Below are positions 41,609 through 49,947 of a stretch of 51,004 bases of DNA, in pieces. Position 1 is the stretch's first letter; every line of letters starts with the position of its first letter. A program made the translations under genes and the position numbers. The notes under the pieces are model-generated. The model worked only from the letters and a program-made list of their open reading frames with translations. It had not been told where the DNA came from and did not search any database. This DNA is from Chersky-840 sp035532735. Its GTDB lineage: Bacteria > Actinomycetota > Acidimicrobiia > Acidimicrobiales > UBA8190. The DNA lies in contig DATKQM010000017.1 in NCBI GenBank assembly GCA_035532735.1, positions 1 through 51,004 of the forward strand, read 5' to 3'.

Positions 41609-43966
41609 ATGACCGACCTGAACCAGACATTGCCATTGCTACCCCTGAGCTCCGGGGTCGTGCTCCCGGGCATGGTGTTCACCATGGCCCTCGAGACCGA
41701 GGAGGCCAAGACCGCCGTGGACGCGGCCGGATCGGTGGGCGGCGAGCTCGTTCTCGTGCCCCACATCGACGGGCGCTACGCATCGGTGGGCGTCATCTCC
41801 AAGATCCTCGAGACCGGCGAGCTGCCTGGCGGCCCCGTCGCCGTGGTGGTGAGCGGTCTGCGCCGGGCCACCATCGGCACCGGTGTGCCCGGGACCGGCC
41901 AGGCCCTATGGGTCCAGGTCGACCCCGTCACTGAAGACTCCGAGACACCGCGCGCCGTTGAGCTCGGGCGTGAGTACCGCGCCGTGCTCGAGAACATCCT
42001 CCTCACCCGAGGGGCGCGGCGGATGGCAGAGCGCCTGCGCGACATCACCGATGCTTCGCAGATCGCGGACCTGTCGGGATACTCGCCCGACCTCAGCCTG
42101 GCCCAGAAGGTTGAAGTCCTCGAGACCGTCGACCTCGAGGCGCGCTTGCGTCTCGTGCTCGGTTGGGCTCGTGAGACGCTCGCCGACCTGACGCTGCGTG
42201 AGCAGATCAAGACCAATGTCGAAGAAGGCATGGAGAAGACCCAACGCGAGTTCCTCTTGCGCCGTCAGCTCGAGGCCATCCGCAAGGAGCTCAACGAGCT
42301 CGACGGCACAGCCGACGAGGGGTCGGTTGATGACTACCGCGCCAAGTTGGAAGGGCGCGACCTGCCCGAGGCGGTGCGCACGGCGGTGTTGCGCGAGGTC
42401 GACAAACTCGAGCGCACCAGTGAGCAGAGCCCGGAGCACGGGTGGATCAGGACGTGGCTCGACACCGTCTTCGAATTGCCATGGGGCGTGCAGTCCGATG
42501 ACAACCTCGAAGTCAGCGCGGCGGCGGAGATCCTCGACGAGGACCATGACGGGCTCAACGACGTCAAGGAGCGCATCCTCGAGCACCTGGCCGTTCGCAA
42601 ACTGCGCAGCGACCGCGGGCTCGTGTCCACGGGCCGCCGTGGTTCGGGCGCCATCCTGGCGCTCGTCGGTCCCCCGGGTGTGGGCAAGACCTCGCTCGGC
42701 GAGTCGGTGGCGCGTGCCCTGGGCCGCAAGTTCGTGCGTGTCGCCCTGGGCGGCGTTCGTGACGAGGCCGAGATCCGGGGGCATCGCCGCACCTACGTGG
42801 GCGCGCAACCCGGGCGCCTGGTGCGGGCCTTGCGTGAGGCGGGGACCATGAACCCGGTGATCGTGCTCGACGAGGTCGACAAGCTGGGTTCGGACTACCG
42901 CGGCGATCCATCGTCGGCGTTGCTCGAAGTCCTCGACCCGGCCCAGAACCACACCTTCAGGGACCATTACCTCGAGGTGGAGCTCGACCTGTCCAAGGTG
43001 CTGTTCCTGGCGACCGCGAACGTGGCCGAGACCATCCCCGGACCGCTCCTCGACCGAATGGAGGTCATCAGGCTCGACGGCTACACCGAGGACGAGAAGG
43101 TCACCATCGCGCGCCACCACTTGTTGCGCCGTCAGCTGGAGCGCACCGGCCTGCGGGCTGACGAGGTGCTCGTGGCTGACGACGCACTGCGCTCGATCTC
43201 GTCCGATTACACGCGCGAGGCCGGTGTCCGGAACCTCGAGCGTGAGATCGGCCGGCTGTTGCGCAAGGTCGCCACGAAACTGGCGTCGGGAGCGGTGAGC
43301 GCGCCGGTGGTGGTCGAAGCGCAAGACGTTCGGAGCTGGCTGGGCCGGGCGCGCTTCTTCTTCGAGGCGGCCGATAGAACGAGTGTCCCTGGTGTGGCGA
43401 CGGGGCTGGCAGTCACCGGCACGGGCGGCGACGTCTTGTTCGTCGAAGCCACGGTGATGGACGGTACCGAAGGCCTGACCCTGACCGGACAGCTCGGCGA
43501 CGTCATGAAGGAGTCCGCGGAGATCGCGCTCTCCTACGTGCGTTCGCACGCGGTGGAGCTCGGCATCGACCCGGGTGCGTTCGTCGGCAAGCGCTTCCAC
43601 CTCCACGTCCCCGCGGGGGCAGTGCCCAAGGACGGACCCTCGGCCGGCGTCACCATGACGACCGCGCTCGTGAGCCTGCTCCTCGACCGGGCGGTTCGAC
43701 CCGTCGTCGGCATGACCGGCGAGGTCACCTTGCAGGGTCGGGTCCTGCCCATCGGTGGCGTGAAGCAGAAGGTGCTTGCCGCTCACCGGGCCGGGCTGAC
43801 TGCTGTGGTCCTTCCCGCCCGCAACGGACCGGACCTCGAAGACGTCCCCGAGAGCGTCCGCGAGGAGATGACGTTCCATCTCGCCGAGACGGTGGGCGAT
43901 GTGCTCGGCGCCGCCTTGGACAGCGCGACGGTGAGCCAAGGCATTTCGAGCCCGGTGGCTGCGTAA
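41609..43966 (+). CDS. lon: ATP-dependent Lon protease
   Basis: A 785-residue AAA+ serine-lysine protease that degrades misfolded and regulatory proteins. It has the N-terminal substrate domain starting LPLLPLSSGVVLPGMVFTMAL, Walker A GPPGVGKTS (about 354-362), Walker B VIVLDEVDKLG and sensor FLATANVAETIPGPLLDRME. The protease domain holds PKDGPSAGVTM (catalytic Ser678) and GGVKQKVLAAHRAG (catalytic Lys721); the spacing of 43 residues equals that of E. coli Lon (Ser679-Lys722). The ATG at 41609 follows GAGAGGGA. The gene stands alone between two hairpin terminators. Confidence 0.97.
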   Translation: MTDLNQTLPLLPLSSGVVLPGMVFTMALETEEAKTAVDAAGSVGGELVLVPHIDGRYASVGVISKILETGELPGGPVAVVVSGLRRATIGTGVPGTGQALWVQVDPVTEDSETPRAVELGREYRAVLENILLTRGARRMAERLRDITDASQIADLSGYSPDLSLAQKVEVLETVDLEARLRLVLGWARETLADLTLREQIKTNVEEGMEKTQREFLLRRQLEAIRKELNELDGTADEGSVDDYRAKLEGRDLPEAVRTAVLREVDKLERTSEQSPEHGWIRTWLDTVFELPWGVQSDDNLEVSAAAEILDEDHDGLNDVKERILEHLAVRKLRSDRGLVSTGRRGSGAILALVGPPGVGKTSLGESVARALGRKFVRVALGGVRDEAEIRGHRRTYVGAQPGRLVRALREAGTMNPVIVLDEVDKLGSDYRGDPSSALLEVLDPAQNHTFRDHYLEVELDLSKVLFLATANVAETIPGPLLDRMEVIRLDGYTEDEKVTIARHHLLRRQLERTGLRADEVLVADDALRSISSDYTREAGVRNLEREIGRLLRKVATKLASGAVSAPVVVEAQDVRSWLGRARFFFEAADRTSVPGVATGLAVTGTGGDVLFVEATVMDGTEGLTLTGQLGDVMKESAEIALSYVRSHAVELGIDPGAFVGKRFHLHVPAGAVPKDGPSAGVTMTTALVSLLLDRAVRPVVGMTGEVTLQGRVLPIGGVKQKVLAAHRAGLTAVVLPARNGPDLEDVPESVREEMTFHLAETVGDVLGAALDSATVSQGISSPVAA

Positions 43967-44081
43967 GCCCTTCCGTCATGTGTTCGCGCCCGCACGAGCG
44001 CGGTCCTCGTGTACGGCGGCCTGTCACGCAAGGTTCAGCGTGATTTCACTTCCAGGCACGAGCGGACCCGGATTGTTCACC

Positions 44082-44111
44082 CACCCCATCCACAGGTCTG
44101 TGGATGGGGTG
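44082..44111. terminator. Bidirectional hairpin terminator between lon and the dehydrogenase gene
   Basis: CACCCCATCCACAG-GT-CTGTGGATGGGGTG is a perfect dyad; as RNA, a 13-bp stem with a 4-base loop. It lies 115 bases after lon and 53 before the end of the convergent dehydrogenase gene, so it can serve both. The rest of the 197-base gap holds no gene. Confidence 0.8.
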
Positions 44112-44163
44112 CGGATATCTCGGAGATTGATCCCGCCCCGATCTCAGTGACGACGAAAGCCGG

Positions 44164-45393
44164 TCAGCGGAAGTCGAATGCCACCTTGATGGCGCCGCTG
44201 CTCTGCTGCTCGGCGAGGACCGTGAAGGCCTCGCGCCATTCTTCGAGTCGGAATGTATGGGTCAGCATCCCGGCCAAGTCGATCCTTCCCTGATCGGCCA
44301 GGTCCAAGAAGTGGGCGATGCCGTGCTTGCGGACCCCGTCGATCTCCTCGATGCCGAAGGCGTTGGACCCGACCCAGGTGATCTCTTTGAAGTAGAGCGG
44401 GGAGTACTCCCAGCGCCCAGGTCCGTGCACCCCGCTTTTGACCAGTGTCCCGCGCGCCTTCAGGAGCCGCACGCCGACCTCGAAGGTCTCGGGCTTCCCG
44501 ATGGTGTCGTAGACGACGTCGATCCCGCCGGGATGTGCCATGGGCAGCGCGTCACCGACGCGTTGCAGGACGCCGCCGGACCAGGCCGCGGCTTGCTCGA
44601 TTAGCGCGGCGCGAGGTTCAGGGGCCACCACGGTGGCACCCAGGCGTCGCGCCAACTCGGCCTGGGCCCGAAAGCGCGCCACCACCATGACCTCGACGTC
44701 GGGGTACAAGGTGCGCAGGATGGCGGTGGCCGTGGTGCCGAGGGCGCCGCCGCCGTAGACCAACGCACGCCCCCCGGGAGGTGGTGGGTGGCGGGTTACT
44801 GAGTGCAACGACACGGCGAAGGGATCAGCGAACACTGCTACCTCGTCGGGGACACCATCGGGTACCGGGAAGAGCATGGTGTGATGCGCCGGGAAGTAGT
44901 CGGCGAATCCACCCGGTGCGTCCTTGCACGTGCCGGTGTGGATGCCCGCTGCCAAAGGCCCTTCGGTGAAGTGCCAGCACAGGCTGTAGTCGCCGGCCTC
45001 ACACGAAGGGCACACCGGGTCGATGCCCCGTGGTGCACACGACAGCCACGGATTGAGCACGACGCGCTGGCCCACCTCGAGACCCGGGACTCCCGGGCCC
45101 ACGTCGGCCACGTCGGCCACCACCTCGTGGCCGAGGATGGTCGGGAACGTGAAGAGGTTCGCCAATGGGCTGTCGCTGTTTGCCTCGCCGAAGTCCATGA
45201 ACACCTGCTTGGCCTCTGACCCGCAGATTCCCGTCATCCGTGTCTTGGCCATGACCCACCCGGGTCGGGTCGGGCGTGGCTCGTCGAGGTCCACCAGCTT
45301 CATGGGGGTGCGCGCCAAGCCCACCAGCAATGGGTTCGACGCGTCGGGTGCGTCCCACCGTTCGGGTCGGACACCGTAAAGCAGTCCCTTCAT
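44164..45393 (-). CDS. Zn-dependent alcohol dehydrogenase (MDR superfamily)
   Basis: A 409-residue medium-chain dehydrogenase. TGICGSEAKQ carries the catalytic Cys, FPTILGHEVVADV the GHE motif and VCPSCEAGDYSLC part of the structural-zinc Cys cluster. ALVYGGGALGTTATAIL is the NAD(P)-binding turn. It is of the threonine/sorbitol dehydrogenase-like type and somewhat longer than usual (409 against about 350) because of an N-terminal extension and loop inserts. ATG at 45393, preceded by AGAGGGG. It is the last gene of the minus-strand run after the PIG-L gene (12-base gap). Confidence 0.9.
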   Translation of the reverse strand: MKGLLYGVRPERWDAPDASNPLLVGLARTPMKLVDLDEPRPTRPGWVMAKTRMTGICGSEAKQVFMDFGEANSDSPLANLFTFPTILGHEVVADVADVGPGVPGLEVGQRVVLNPWLSCAPRGIDPVCPSCEAGDYSLCWHFTEGPLAAGIHTGTCKDAPGGFADYFPAHHTMLFPVPDGVPDEVAVFADPFAVSLHSVTRHPPPPGGRALVYGGGALGTTATAILRTLYPDVEVMVVARFRAQAELARRLGATVVAPEPRAALIEQAAAWSGGVLQRVGDALPMAHPGGIDVVYDTIGKPETFEVGVRLLKARGTLVKSGVHGPGRWEYSPLYFKEITWVGSNAFGIEEIDGVRKHGIAHFLDLADQGRIDLAGMLTHTFRLEEWREAFTVLAEQQSSGAIKVAFDFR

Positions 45394-45405
45394 CCCAACC
45401 CCTCT

Positions 45406-46197
45406 CTAAATCGTGTCCGCCAGCATCTCCCACCCCTGGGGGGGAGGCTCGAGCCGCCAGTACTGCTCGGGAACGTTCGCGTCCAGGCGTTCGTCGAGGA
45501 CATGGTCGCGTTGCAGTGGCGCCACCTGGCTCTTGTAGAAGTCGATGGCAGCCCGCTTGCGCACCATGTCGGGGTCGACGGGCACCACCGAAGGCGTTGG
45601 CCACAGCCCGCTCTTCAACAGCTTGGCCACTCGCCACGCCAGGATTCCCGGGATGTGCTTGTAGCCGTGGTCCTCGTAGCAGAACCACGCCAGCGCGCTG
45701 TCGGATCCCGCCAAGGCGGTGCGCACCAGCAGCCCGGCGTCATGGGTGAGGGTGTGGTCGGGATTGGCGAGTCCCATGGGCAGGAACACCGCCGTCGGCG
45801 AGGTCGCCGCGATCGCCTGTTCGAGTGCGGGAGCAACGTCGGCCGGGCGGGGGCGGTCGGAGTTGGCGAGGTACTGATGGTCCGGGAAATCGAGCCACAC
45901 CGGCGTGGCGTCGAGATACGCCATCGCTGCTCGGTCTTCCTCGCGGCGCAACGAGACGACGTCGTCGCCGGCTGTGAATCCTCCGCATGCGTCCCACGAT
46001 GTGGGCTCGTCGGGGTACTTCGGAGGTCGCCCCCCGAGCACCGTGATGACGGTCGTACCAGGGTGGCCGGCGATGAGATGTGTGGCGCCGAGCACGGCGT
46101 CGTCGAAGTGCGGAGAGACCACTACCACTCGGGCCAGTGTGACGGCGTCGACGAGCCCCCAGGTGACTTCGACCGTGGCCCCCGTGTCTGCCCCCAC
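45406..46197 (-). CDS. PIG-L family deacetylase (LmbE-like)
   Basis: A 263-residue metal-dependent deacetylase of the PIG-L/MshB/LmbE fold. VVVVSPHFDDAVLGATHLIAGHPG carries the zinc motif (His30, Asp33), and NPDHTLTHDAG supplies the later ligands. Members deacetylate N-acetyl sugars: MshB in mycothiol synthesis, others in antibiotic routes. FPDHQYL is the substrate-side region. The sequence is not close enough by eye to call it MshB. GTG start at 46197. It lies between the NTF2-like and dehydrogenase genes, so a sugar-linked pathway is plausible but unproved. Confidence 0.88.
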   Translation of the reverse strand: MGADTGATVEVTWGLVDAVTLARVVVVSPHFDDAVLGATHLIAGHPGTTVITVLGGRPPKYPDEPTSWDACGGFTAGDDVVSLRREEDRAAMAYLDATPVWLDFPDHQYLANSDRPRPADVAPALEQAIAATSPTAVFLPMGLANPDHTLTHDAGLLVRTALAGSDSALAWFCYEDHGYKHIPGILAWRVAKLLKSGLWPTPSVVPVDPDMVRKRAAIDFYKSQVAPLQRDHVLDERLDANVPEQYWRLEPPPQGWEMLADTI

Positions 46198-46227
46198 GGA
46201 ACCGGACCGTATCGCGTCGAGCCGGGT

Positions 46228-46626
46228 CTACGCCCTTCCAGGGCGCGCCCGGCGCGGCACCACCACGCGCCGCTCGATGCGCCAACCCTGTGGCGTGCGC
46301 ACTACCTCGTCGTGGTACTCACCGGTGCGGGCCCTGCCGTCGTAGGAGACGACGAGGTATTTGCAACGCAGGCGCGCCCGCTGCACTCCGTCGGGCTCGA
46401 TCGTCACGTTCGTAGTGTGGTGGGCGAGGGGGTGATCGAGCCCGGCGAAGCAGCCTTTCAGCTCCTCCATCCCCTGGGCGCGGCCACGGCCGATGGCCTC
46501 GAGGTCGAACTCGCCGTCGTCGCAGAACACCTCGGACAGGCGTTGCCAGTCGGCATCGTCGACGACGTGACCGTAATGGGCCACCAATGCATGGATGGCG
46601 AGGAGGTCGGCGCTGTCCATCGTCAC
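46228..46626 (-). CDS. NTF2-like (SnoaL-type) protein
   Basis: A 132-residue cone-barrel protein. LLAIHALVAHYGHVVDDADWQRLSEVFCDDGEFDL is the classic first half of SnoaL_4-type domains, and the last strand is GWRIERRVVVPRR. LAHHTTNVTIEPDGVQRARLRCKYLVV is the middle sheet. Members include ring-hydroxylating dehydratases and small isomerases; function is not fixed by motif here. GTG at 46626 or ATG at 46620; both lie within 10 bases of the stop of the VOC gene, so it is translated from the same message. Confidence 0.85.
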   Translation of the reverse strand: MTMDSADLLAIHALVAHYGHVVDDADWQRLSEVFCDDGEFDLEAIGRGRAQGMEELKGCFAGLDHPLAHHTTNVTIEPDGVQRARLRCKYLVVSYDGRARTGEYHDEVVRTPQGWRIERRVVVPRRARPGRA

Positions 46627-46630
46627 TCTG

Positions 46631-46984
46631 TCACCGTCCCGTAGAACAGCACAGGCAGAACTCGTTGCCTTCAGGGTCTGCCATCACGATCCAATAGCAG
46701 TCGTGCTCTTCGTGGACAGTGGCCTCGACGCGGCTGGCGCCGAGCGCCACGAGCTTCGATGCGGTCTCCTCGATGTCGCTCACCTCGATATCGAGGTGCA
46801 TCCGGTTCTTGAGGGTTTTTCCTTCCGGTACTTGTTGGATCAGGAGCTTGGGGCCCTCGATTCCGTCGGGCAACAACAAGACATAGTTCTCGACCGAGCC
46901 CACCAGGACGTAGCCGAGGGCTGCAGCCCAGAACGGAGCCAACGCCTCGGGGTCGCAGCTGTCGAGGACGAGACCGACCTGCAT
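46631..46984 (-). CDS. VOC (glyoxalase/bleomycin resistance) family protein
   Basis: A 117-residue single VOC module. It begins QVGLVLDSCDPEALAPFWAAALGY, which is typical of small actinobacterial VOC proteins. KNRMHLDIEVSDIEETASKLVALGASRVE is the second beta-alpha unit, and YWIVMADPEGNEFCLC is the closing strand with a Glu metal ligand. HLDIEV carries a second ligand. VOC proteins can be dioxygenases, lyases, epimerases or binders, so no reaction can be assigned. ATG at 46984. A tandem decamer repeat lies 16 bases upstream. Confidence 0.9.
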   Translation of the reverse strand: MQVGLVLDSCDPEALAPFWAAALGYVLVGSVENYVLLLPDGIEGPKLLIQQVPEGKTLKNRMHLDIEVSDIEETASKLVALGASRVEATVHEEHDCYWIVMADPEGNEFCLCCSTGR

Positions 46985-47000
46985 CGCTCAATCATGCCCG

Positions 47001-47040
47001 CCGCAGGTTGCCGCAGGTTGCCGCAGGTTGCCGCAGGTCG
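47001..47040. repeat. Tandem decamer repeat, four units
   Basis: CCGCAGGTTG is repeated three times without change, followed by CCGCAGGTCG. It lies in the 83 bases between the end of the 59-residue small gene and the VOC start (both minus strand). On the minus strand the unit reads CAACCTGCGG. Copy number could vary by slippage and alter the VOC leader. Confidence 0.95.
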
Positions 47041-47067
47041 CCGCCGGGCCGGCGATCGGCTCAGGCT

Positions 47068-47247
47068 TCAGTGACGCGTGTGGGTCACCTGCTCAGCTGT
47101 CGTGCTCGGGCGGGTGGGGACCAGCGCAGGGAGGGGAAGTAACGCGGGTGACCGCAGCGGCCCGGTGTGGTCGAACGCCGAACGCCACAGGTCGACGAGA
47201 TCCCACAAGAAGGAGTAGCCGGGGTGATGGAGGCGTGGCGCCATCAT
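47068..47247 (-). CDS. Small protein, 59 residues, overlapping the preceding small gene
   Basis: ATG at 47247 (followed directly by a second ATG), TGA at 47068-47070. Its start overlaps the stop of the upstream 58-codon gene, a sign of translational coupling. It reads PRLHHPGYSFLWDLVDLWRS, then AFDHTGPLRSPALLPLPAL and a Thr/His-rich end. Third-position G/C is high. No signal peptide or clear span; several His and two Trp near the start. Family not recognised. It could be one half of a longer protein split by a frameshift with the upstream gene. Confidence 0.45.
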   Translation of the reverse strand: MMAPRLHHPGYSFLWDLVDLWRSAFDHTGPLRSPALLPLPALVPTRPSTTAEQVTHTRH

Positions 47248-47420
47248 GCCCGGCTCTCGAGGTTGGCCCAGCTCTCGTGGTGAGTCAGGGTCAGGGGCAG
47301 CTCGATCGAAGGACCGAGGAGCGGGGGGGTGGGGGCGAGCCCGTGCTCGGCGTGCAGAGCGCCGTCGAGTACTTCGTCGATCATCCTGATGATCTCGTCA
47401 CAGCGCTGGGCTGGAGTCAT
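47244..47420 (-). CDS. Small protein, 58 residues
   Basis: ATG at 47420, TGA at 47244-47246. It reads TPAQRCDEIIRMIDEVLDGA, a clear amphipathic helix, followed by a Pro-rich piece and ESWANLESRA. Codon third positions are mostly G/C, as in nearby real genes, and the opposite-strand reading is less convincing. The ribosome binding site is weak. The next small gene starts at the overlapping ATG. Together they may lead the VOC-NTF2-PIG-L-dehydrogenase run. Family not recognised. Confidence 0.5.
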   Translation of the reverse strand: MTPAQRCDEIIRMIDEVLDGALHAEHGLAPTPPLLGPSIELPLTLTHHESWANLESRA

Positions 47421-47558
47421 TGTCGCTCATCTGTTGTTCTGCCGGTCTCGCAACGATGCTCCTTTGGAGGGGCCTGCTCCTAGGGCCGATGGTGGGCACT
47501 GATCAGGGTCTTTGGTCACTCGCCAACGGGCGTTGGTCCCGTGTGGCACGGTGTGGGC

Positions 47559-47777
47559 ATGTGCAGAAGCATCGTGACCCTGCGGAGCCCCGAGGTCGTT
47601 CCCGACGAGGACGTGCGGGCTGCCGCCTTGCAGTACGTCAGGAAGATCAGCGGCTACCGAGCTCCCTCCGAGGCCAATCGGGCCACCTTCGAGCGGGCTG
47701 TGGACGACATCGCCCGCTCGACGCGGGCCCTGCTCGACGGGCTCGTGTCGGGCCGGCCTGCCAAGGTCAGCCGGTAG
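47559..47777 (+). CDS. DUF2277 family protein
   Basis: A 72-residue conserved protein. MCRSIVTLR, then EDVRAAALQYVRKISGYRAPSEAN and ATFERAVDDIARSTRALLDGL match the DUF2277 family throughout. The N-terminal Met-Cys-Arg is strongly conserved in the family; its function is unknown. I start at the ATG of MCRS (47559), although the frame is open 6 codons further. Its stop overlaps the end of the convergent esterase gene by 11 bases. Confidence 0.9.
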   Translation: MCRSIVTLRSPEVVPDEDVRAAALQYVRKISGYRAPSEANRATFERAVDDIARSTRALLDGLVSGRPAKVSR

Positions 47778-48756
47778 CGGAACCCAGCCCCCGCACCAGA
47801 GCGCGGACCTGCTCCTCGAGGGCGCGCTTTCCGAGCGTTTGCGTGGCGGCGATGATGTCGAAGCCGTGGCAGGCTCCGGGAACGGTGTGAAGTTCGGTGG
47901 GCACGCCGGCCTCCATGAGGCGCGTCGCGTACTCGATGCCCTCGTCACGCAAGGGGTCGAGCTCGGCGGTGAGGACATAGGCGGGAGGAAGGCCCCTGAG
48001 GTCGGTGGCCCGCCCGGGTGCCGCGTAGACAGACACCTCCCCCCGGTCCTCGGGGTCCCCGAGGTAGTGCTGCCACATGTCGGCGTTGGAGCCACTCGTC
48101 CACATCGGCGTAGCATCGAAGGCCCGCATCGACGCGCTCTGCATTCGGTCGTCGATCACTGGGTAGTTCAGGATCTGGACCCTGAGGGCAGGCCCTCCCC
48201 GGTCGCGCGCCATCAAGGCGACGGCCGCCGCCAGCGCCCCACCGGCACTGCTCCCTCCCACCCCGACGCGCCCCGGGTCGATGCCCAGTTCGGCGGCATT
48301 CGCCACCGTCCACTCGAGCCCGGCAAAGCAGTCCTCGACACCGGCGGGGAATCGATGCTCGGGAGCGAGGCGGTAGTCCACCGAGACCACCACGCAGCCG
48401 GCTTCGGCCGCGTAGCGAAGACACCGCAATTCCTCGGTGTAGCGGTCGCCCAGCACGAAGGCGCCACCGTGGAAGAACACCAGAGCCGGAGCCGGACCGT
48501 TCAGCCGGGCGACAGGCGCGTAGATGCGGAGTGGGATCTCGGTACCCGGTTCGACGCCGGGCATAGCCCGGTCCGCCACCACGACACGTTCGTCGGTCGG
48601 CAGGCTGGTCCCCATGGCGCCGAGCAGATCGAGCGTCGAGCGCAGCATGGTGATGACCTTCATGTCCCGGAGATTCCCGCCGGGGTCGACACCGCTCGGG
48701 AACCCGGCCAGCACTGCGGCGAGCTCGGGATCTAGCGATGGAGACGTCTGCGTCAT
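47767..48756 (-). CDS. Alpha/beta hydrolase, hormone-sensitive-lipase (HSL) family esterase
   Basis: A 329-residue esterase. The oxyanion-hole motif HGGAF (96-100) defines the HSL family. The nucleophile elbow is GSSAG (Ser170), and DYRLAPEHRFPAGVEDC is the usual following segment. The acid lies in AELDPLRDEG and the base in ACHGFD. The N-terminal cap helix region (PELAAVLAGF) is also typical. It hydrolyses short acyl esters in known members. ATG at 48756; 13 bases separate it from the upstream oxidoreductase on the same strand, so they are probably one message. Confidence 0.93.
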   Translation of the reverse strand: MTQTSPSLDPELAAVLAGFPSGVDPGGNLRDMKVITMLRSTLDLLGAMGTSLPTDERVVVADRAMPGVEPGTEIPLRIYAPVARLNGPAPALVFFHGGAFVLGDRYTEELRCLRYAAEAGCVVVSVDYRLAPEHRFPAGVEDCFAGLEWTVANAAELGIDPGRVGVGGSSAGGALAAAVALMARDRGGPALRVQILNYPVIDDRMQSASMRAFDATPMWTSGSNADMWQHYLGDPEDRGEVSVYAAPGRATDLRGLPPAYVLTAELDPLRDEGIEYATRLMEAGVPTELHTVPGACHGFDIIAATQTLGKRALEEQVRALVRGLGSATG

Positions 48757-48769
48757 CGCCGAACGACGA

Positions 48770-49876
48770 TCAGCGACGGAAGTGGGGGATGACCTCGGTC
48801 CCCATGAGCTCGATGGTCTGCATGACGGCTTCGTGTGGGATCTTGTACGGGTTCACCAGGCACAAGAGGAGGTCGATGCCGGCTTCTTCGTAGAGCTTGA
48901 CCGTCTTGATGCAGTCCTCGGGTGTTCCGAGCACACAGGCGTTGGTCTCCATCAGGTACTCGAGCGAGAGCAGGTCCAACGCGCCCTCGTCGTCGATCCT
49001 CTTCATATCGGCCGCGTACGCGTAGGAACCCAGGTCCTGGTTCCGCTCGATCATCCAGTCGGTCATGGACCCGATGTGCCGGGCGCCGGCTTTCGGGTAC
49101 CACTCGAACGACTCCCGCGCCATGTCCTGGGCGGCGACGCGGTCCGGACCACACAGGGCCATGGTGAAGGTGGCGGCCTGGTTGTTCACAAAAGCACCGA
49201 TGGGGTTGGTGCAATGCCCCACGGCCTCTCGGTAGATGTCGACCTTGGCCTTCACTTCCTGCGGTGAGACCCCGACCGCGAACGAACACAGCCCGAGACC
49301 GAGCGCTCCAACCTGGCGATGCCCGTCCTCGCTGCTCGTCGCGCCCCAGATGGGCGGGTGGGGGCTCTGGCGCGGCTTGGGATGCACGCGCCGCTTCGGC
49401 ATCTGCCAGTGCTCGCCGGCGAATTCGTACTCGTCGTTGGTCCAGCACCCCACGACGTGGCCGATGGCTTCTTGCCACATGGCCCGGGTCTCGGCCGGGT
49501 CGACCCCGAATCCTTCGAGCTCAGCTCGCGTCGAGGACCGTCCCGTCCCGAGATCCACCCGACCGTCGGACAACAAGTCGAGCACGGCCACCGACTCGGC
49601 CGTACGCACCGGGTGGTTGTAGGGCCCGGGCATGAGCCGGACGCCGTAGCCGATCCTGATGCGCTCGGTGAGGGCGGCGATGGCCCCGTAGAGGACTTCG
49701 GGGTTCGAGCAGTGCGAGAACTCCGAAAGGAAGTGGTGTTCGACGGTCCAAAAAGCGTCCCAACCGTAGCGCTCGCCCGCCACGGCTTGGGCGAGGACGT
49801 TCTTGTAGGCGGTGTGTTCGGAGTCGGGGCCCCATGGCTGGGGGACCGGGATCTCGTAGAACAAGGCGAACTGCAC
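48770..49876 (-). CDS. LLM class flavin-dependent oxidoreductase (luciferase-like)
   Basis: A 368-residue TIM-barrel monooxygenase-type protein. QFALFYEIPVPQPWG, YGWDAFWTVEHHFLSEFSHCSNPEVLYGAIAA, RIRIGYGVRLMPGPYNHPVRTAESVAVLDLLSDGRVDLGTGRSS are classic for the bacterial luciferase/alkanal monooxygenase group. PPIWGATSSEDG and CVLGTPEDCIKTVKLYEEAGID follow. The GTG at 49876 gives the usual family start; an ATG at 49894 is less likely. It is co-directional with the esterase, an oxygenase-esterase pair seen in ketone or terpene breakdown. It is divergent from the SDR gene (71 bases). Confidence 0.92.
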   Translation of the reverse strand: MQFALFYEIPVPQPWGPDSEHTAYKNVLAQAVAGERYGWDAFWTVEHHFLSEFSHCSNPEVLYGAIAALTERIRIGYGVRLMPGPYNHPVRTAESVAVLDLLSDGRVDLGTGRSSTRAELEGFGVDPAETRAMWQEAIGHVVGCWTNDEYEFAGEHWQMPKRRVHPKPRQSPHPPIWGATSSEDGHRQVGALGLGLCSFAVGVSPQEVKAKVDIYREAVGHCTNPIGAFVNNQAATFTMALCGPDRVAAQDMARESFEWYPKAGARHIGSMTDWMIERNQDLGSYAYAADMKRIDDEGALDLLSLEYLMETNACVLGTPEDCIKTVKLYEEAGIDLLLCLVNPYKIPHEAVMQTIELMGTEVIPHFRR

Positions 49877-49947
49877 GGTGCAGGGTCCTATCATCCAGCC
49901 CACCCGCCGACAAACCGTCGACACGGGAACGAGACCGAGGGGGTCCC

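Noticed and set aside
41906..43939. A 677-codon open frame antisense to lon
   Set aside because: High GC content removes stop codons from the opposite strand. The protein is low in hydrophobic pattern and rich in His, Arg and Gln, while the lon frame has full family motifs.
44082..44111. DnaA-box-like sequence (ATCCACAG / CTGTGGAT) suggesting a replication origin
   Set aside because: It is a single perfect hairpin between convergent genes, lacks the TTATCCACA consensus and further boxes, and is best read as a terminator.
47028..47483. A 151-codon plus-strand frame
   Set aside because: Gly/Arg/Ser-rich shadow; the two minus-strand small frames have better third-position bias and an overlap typical of real genes.
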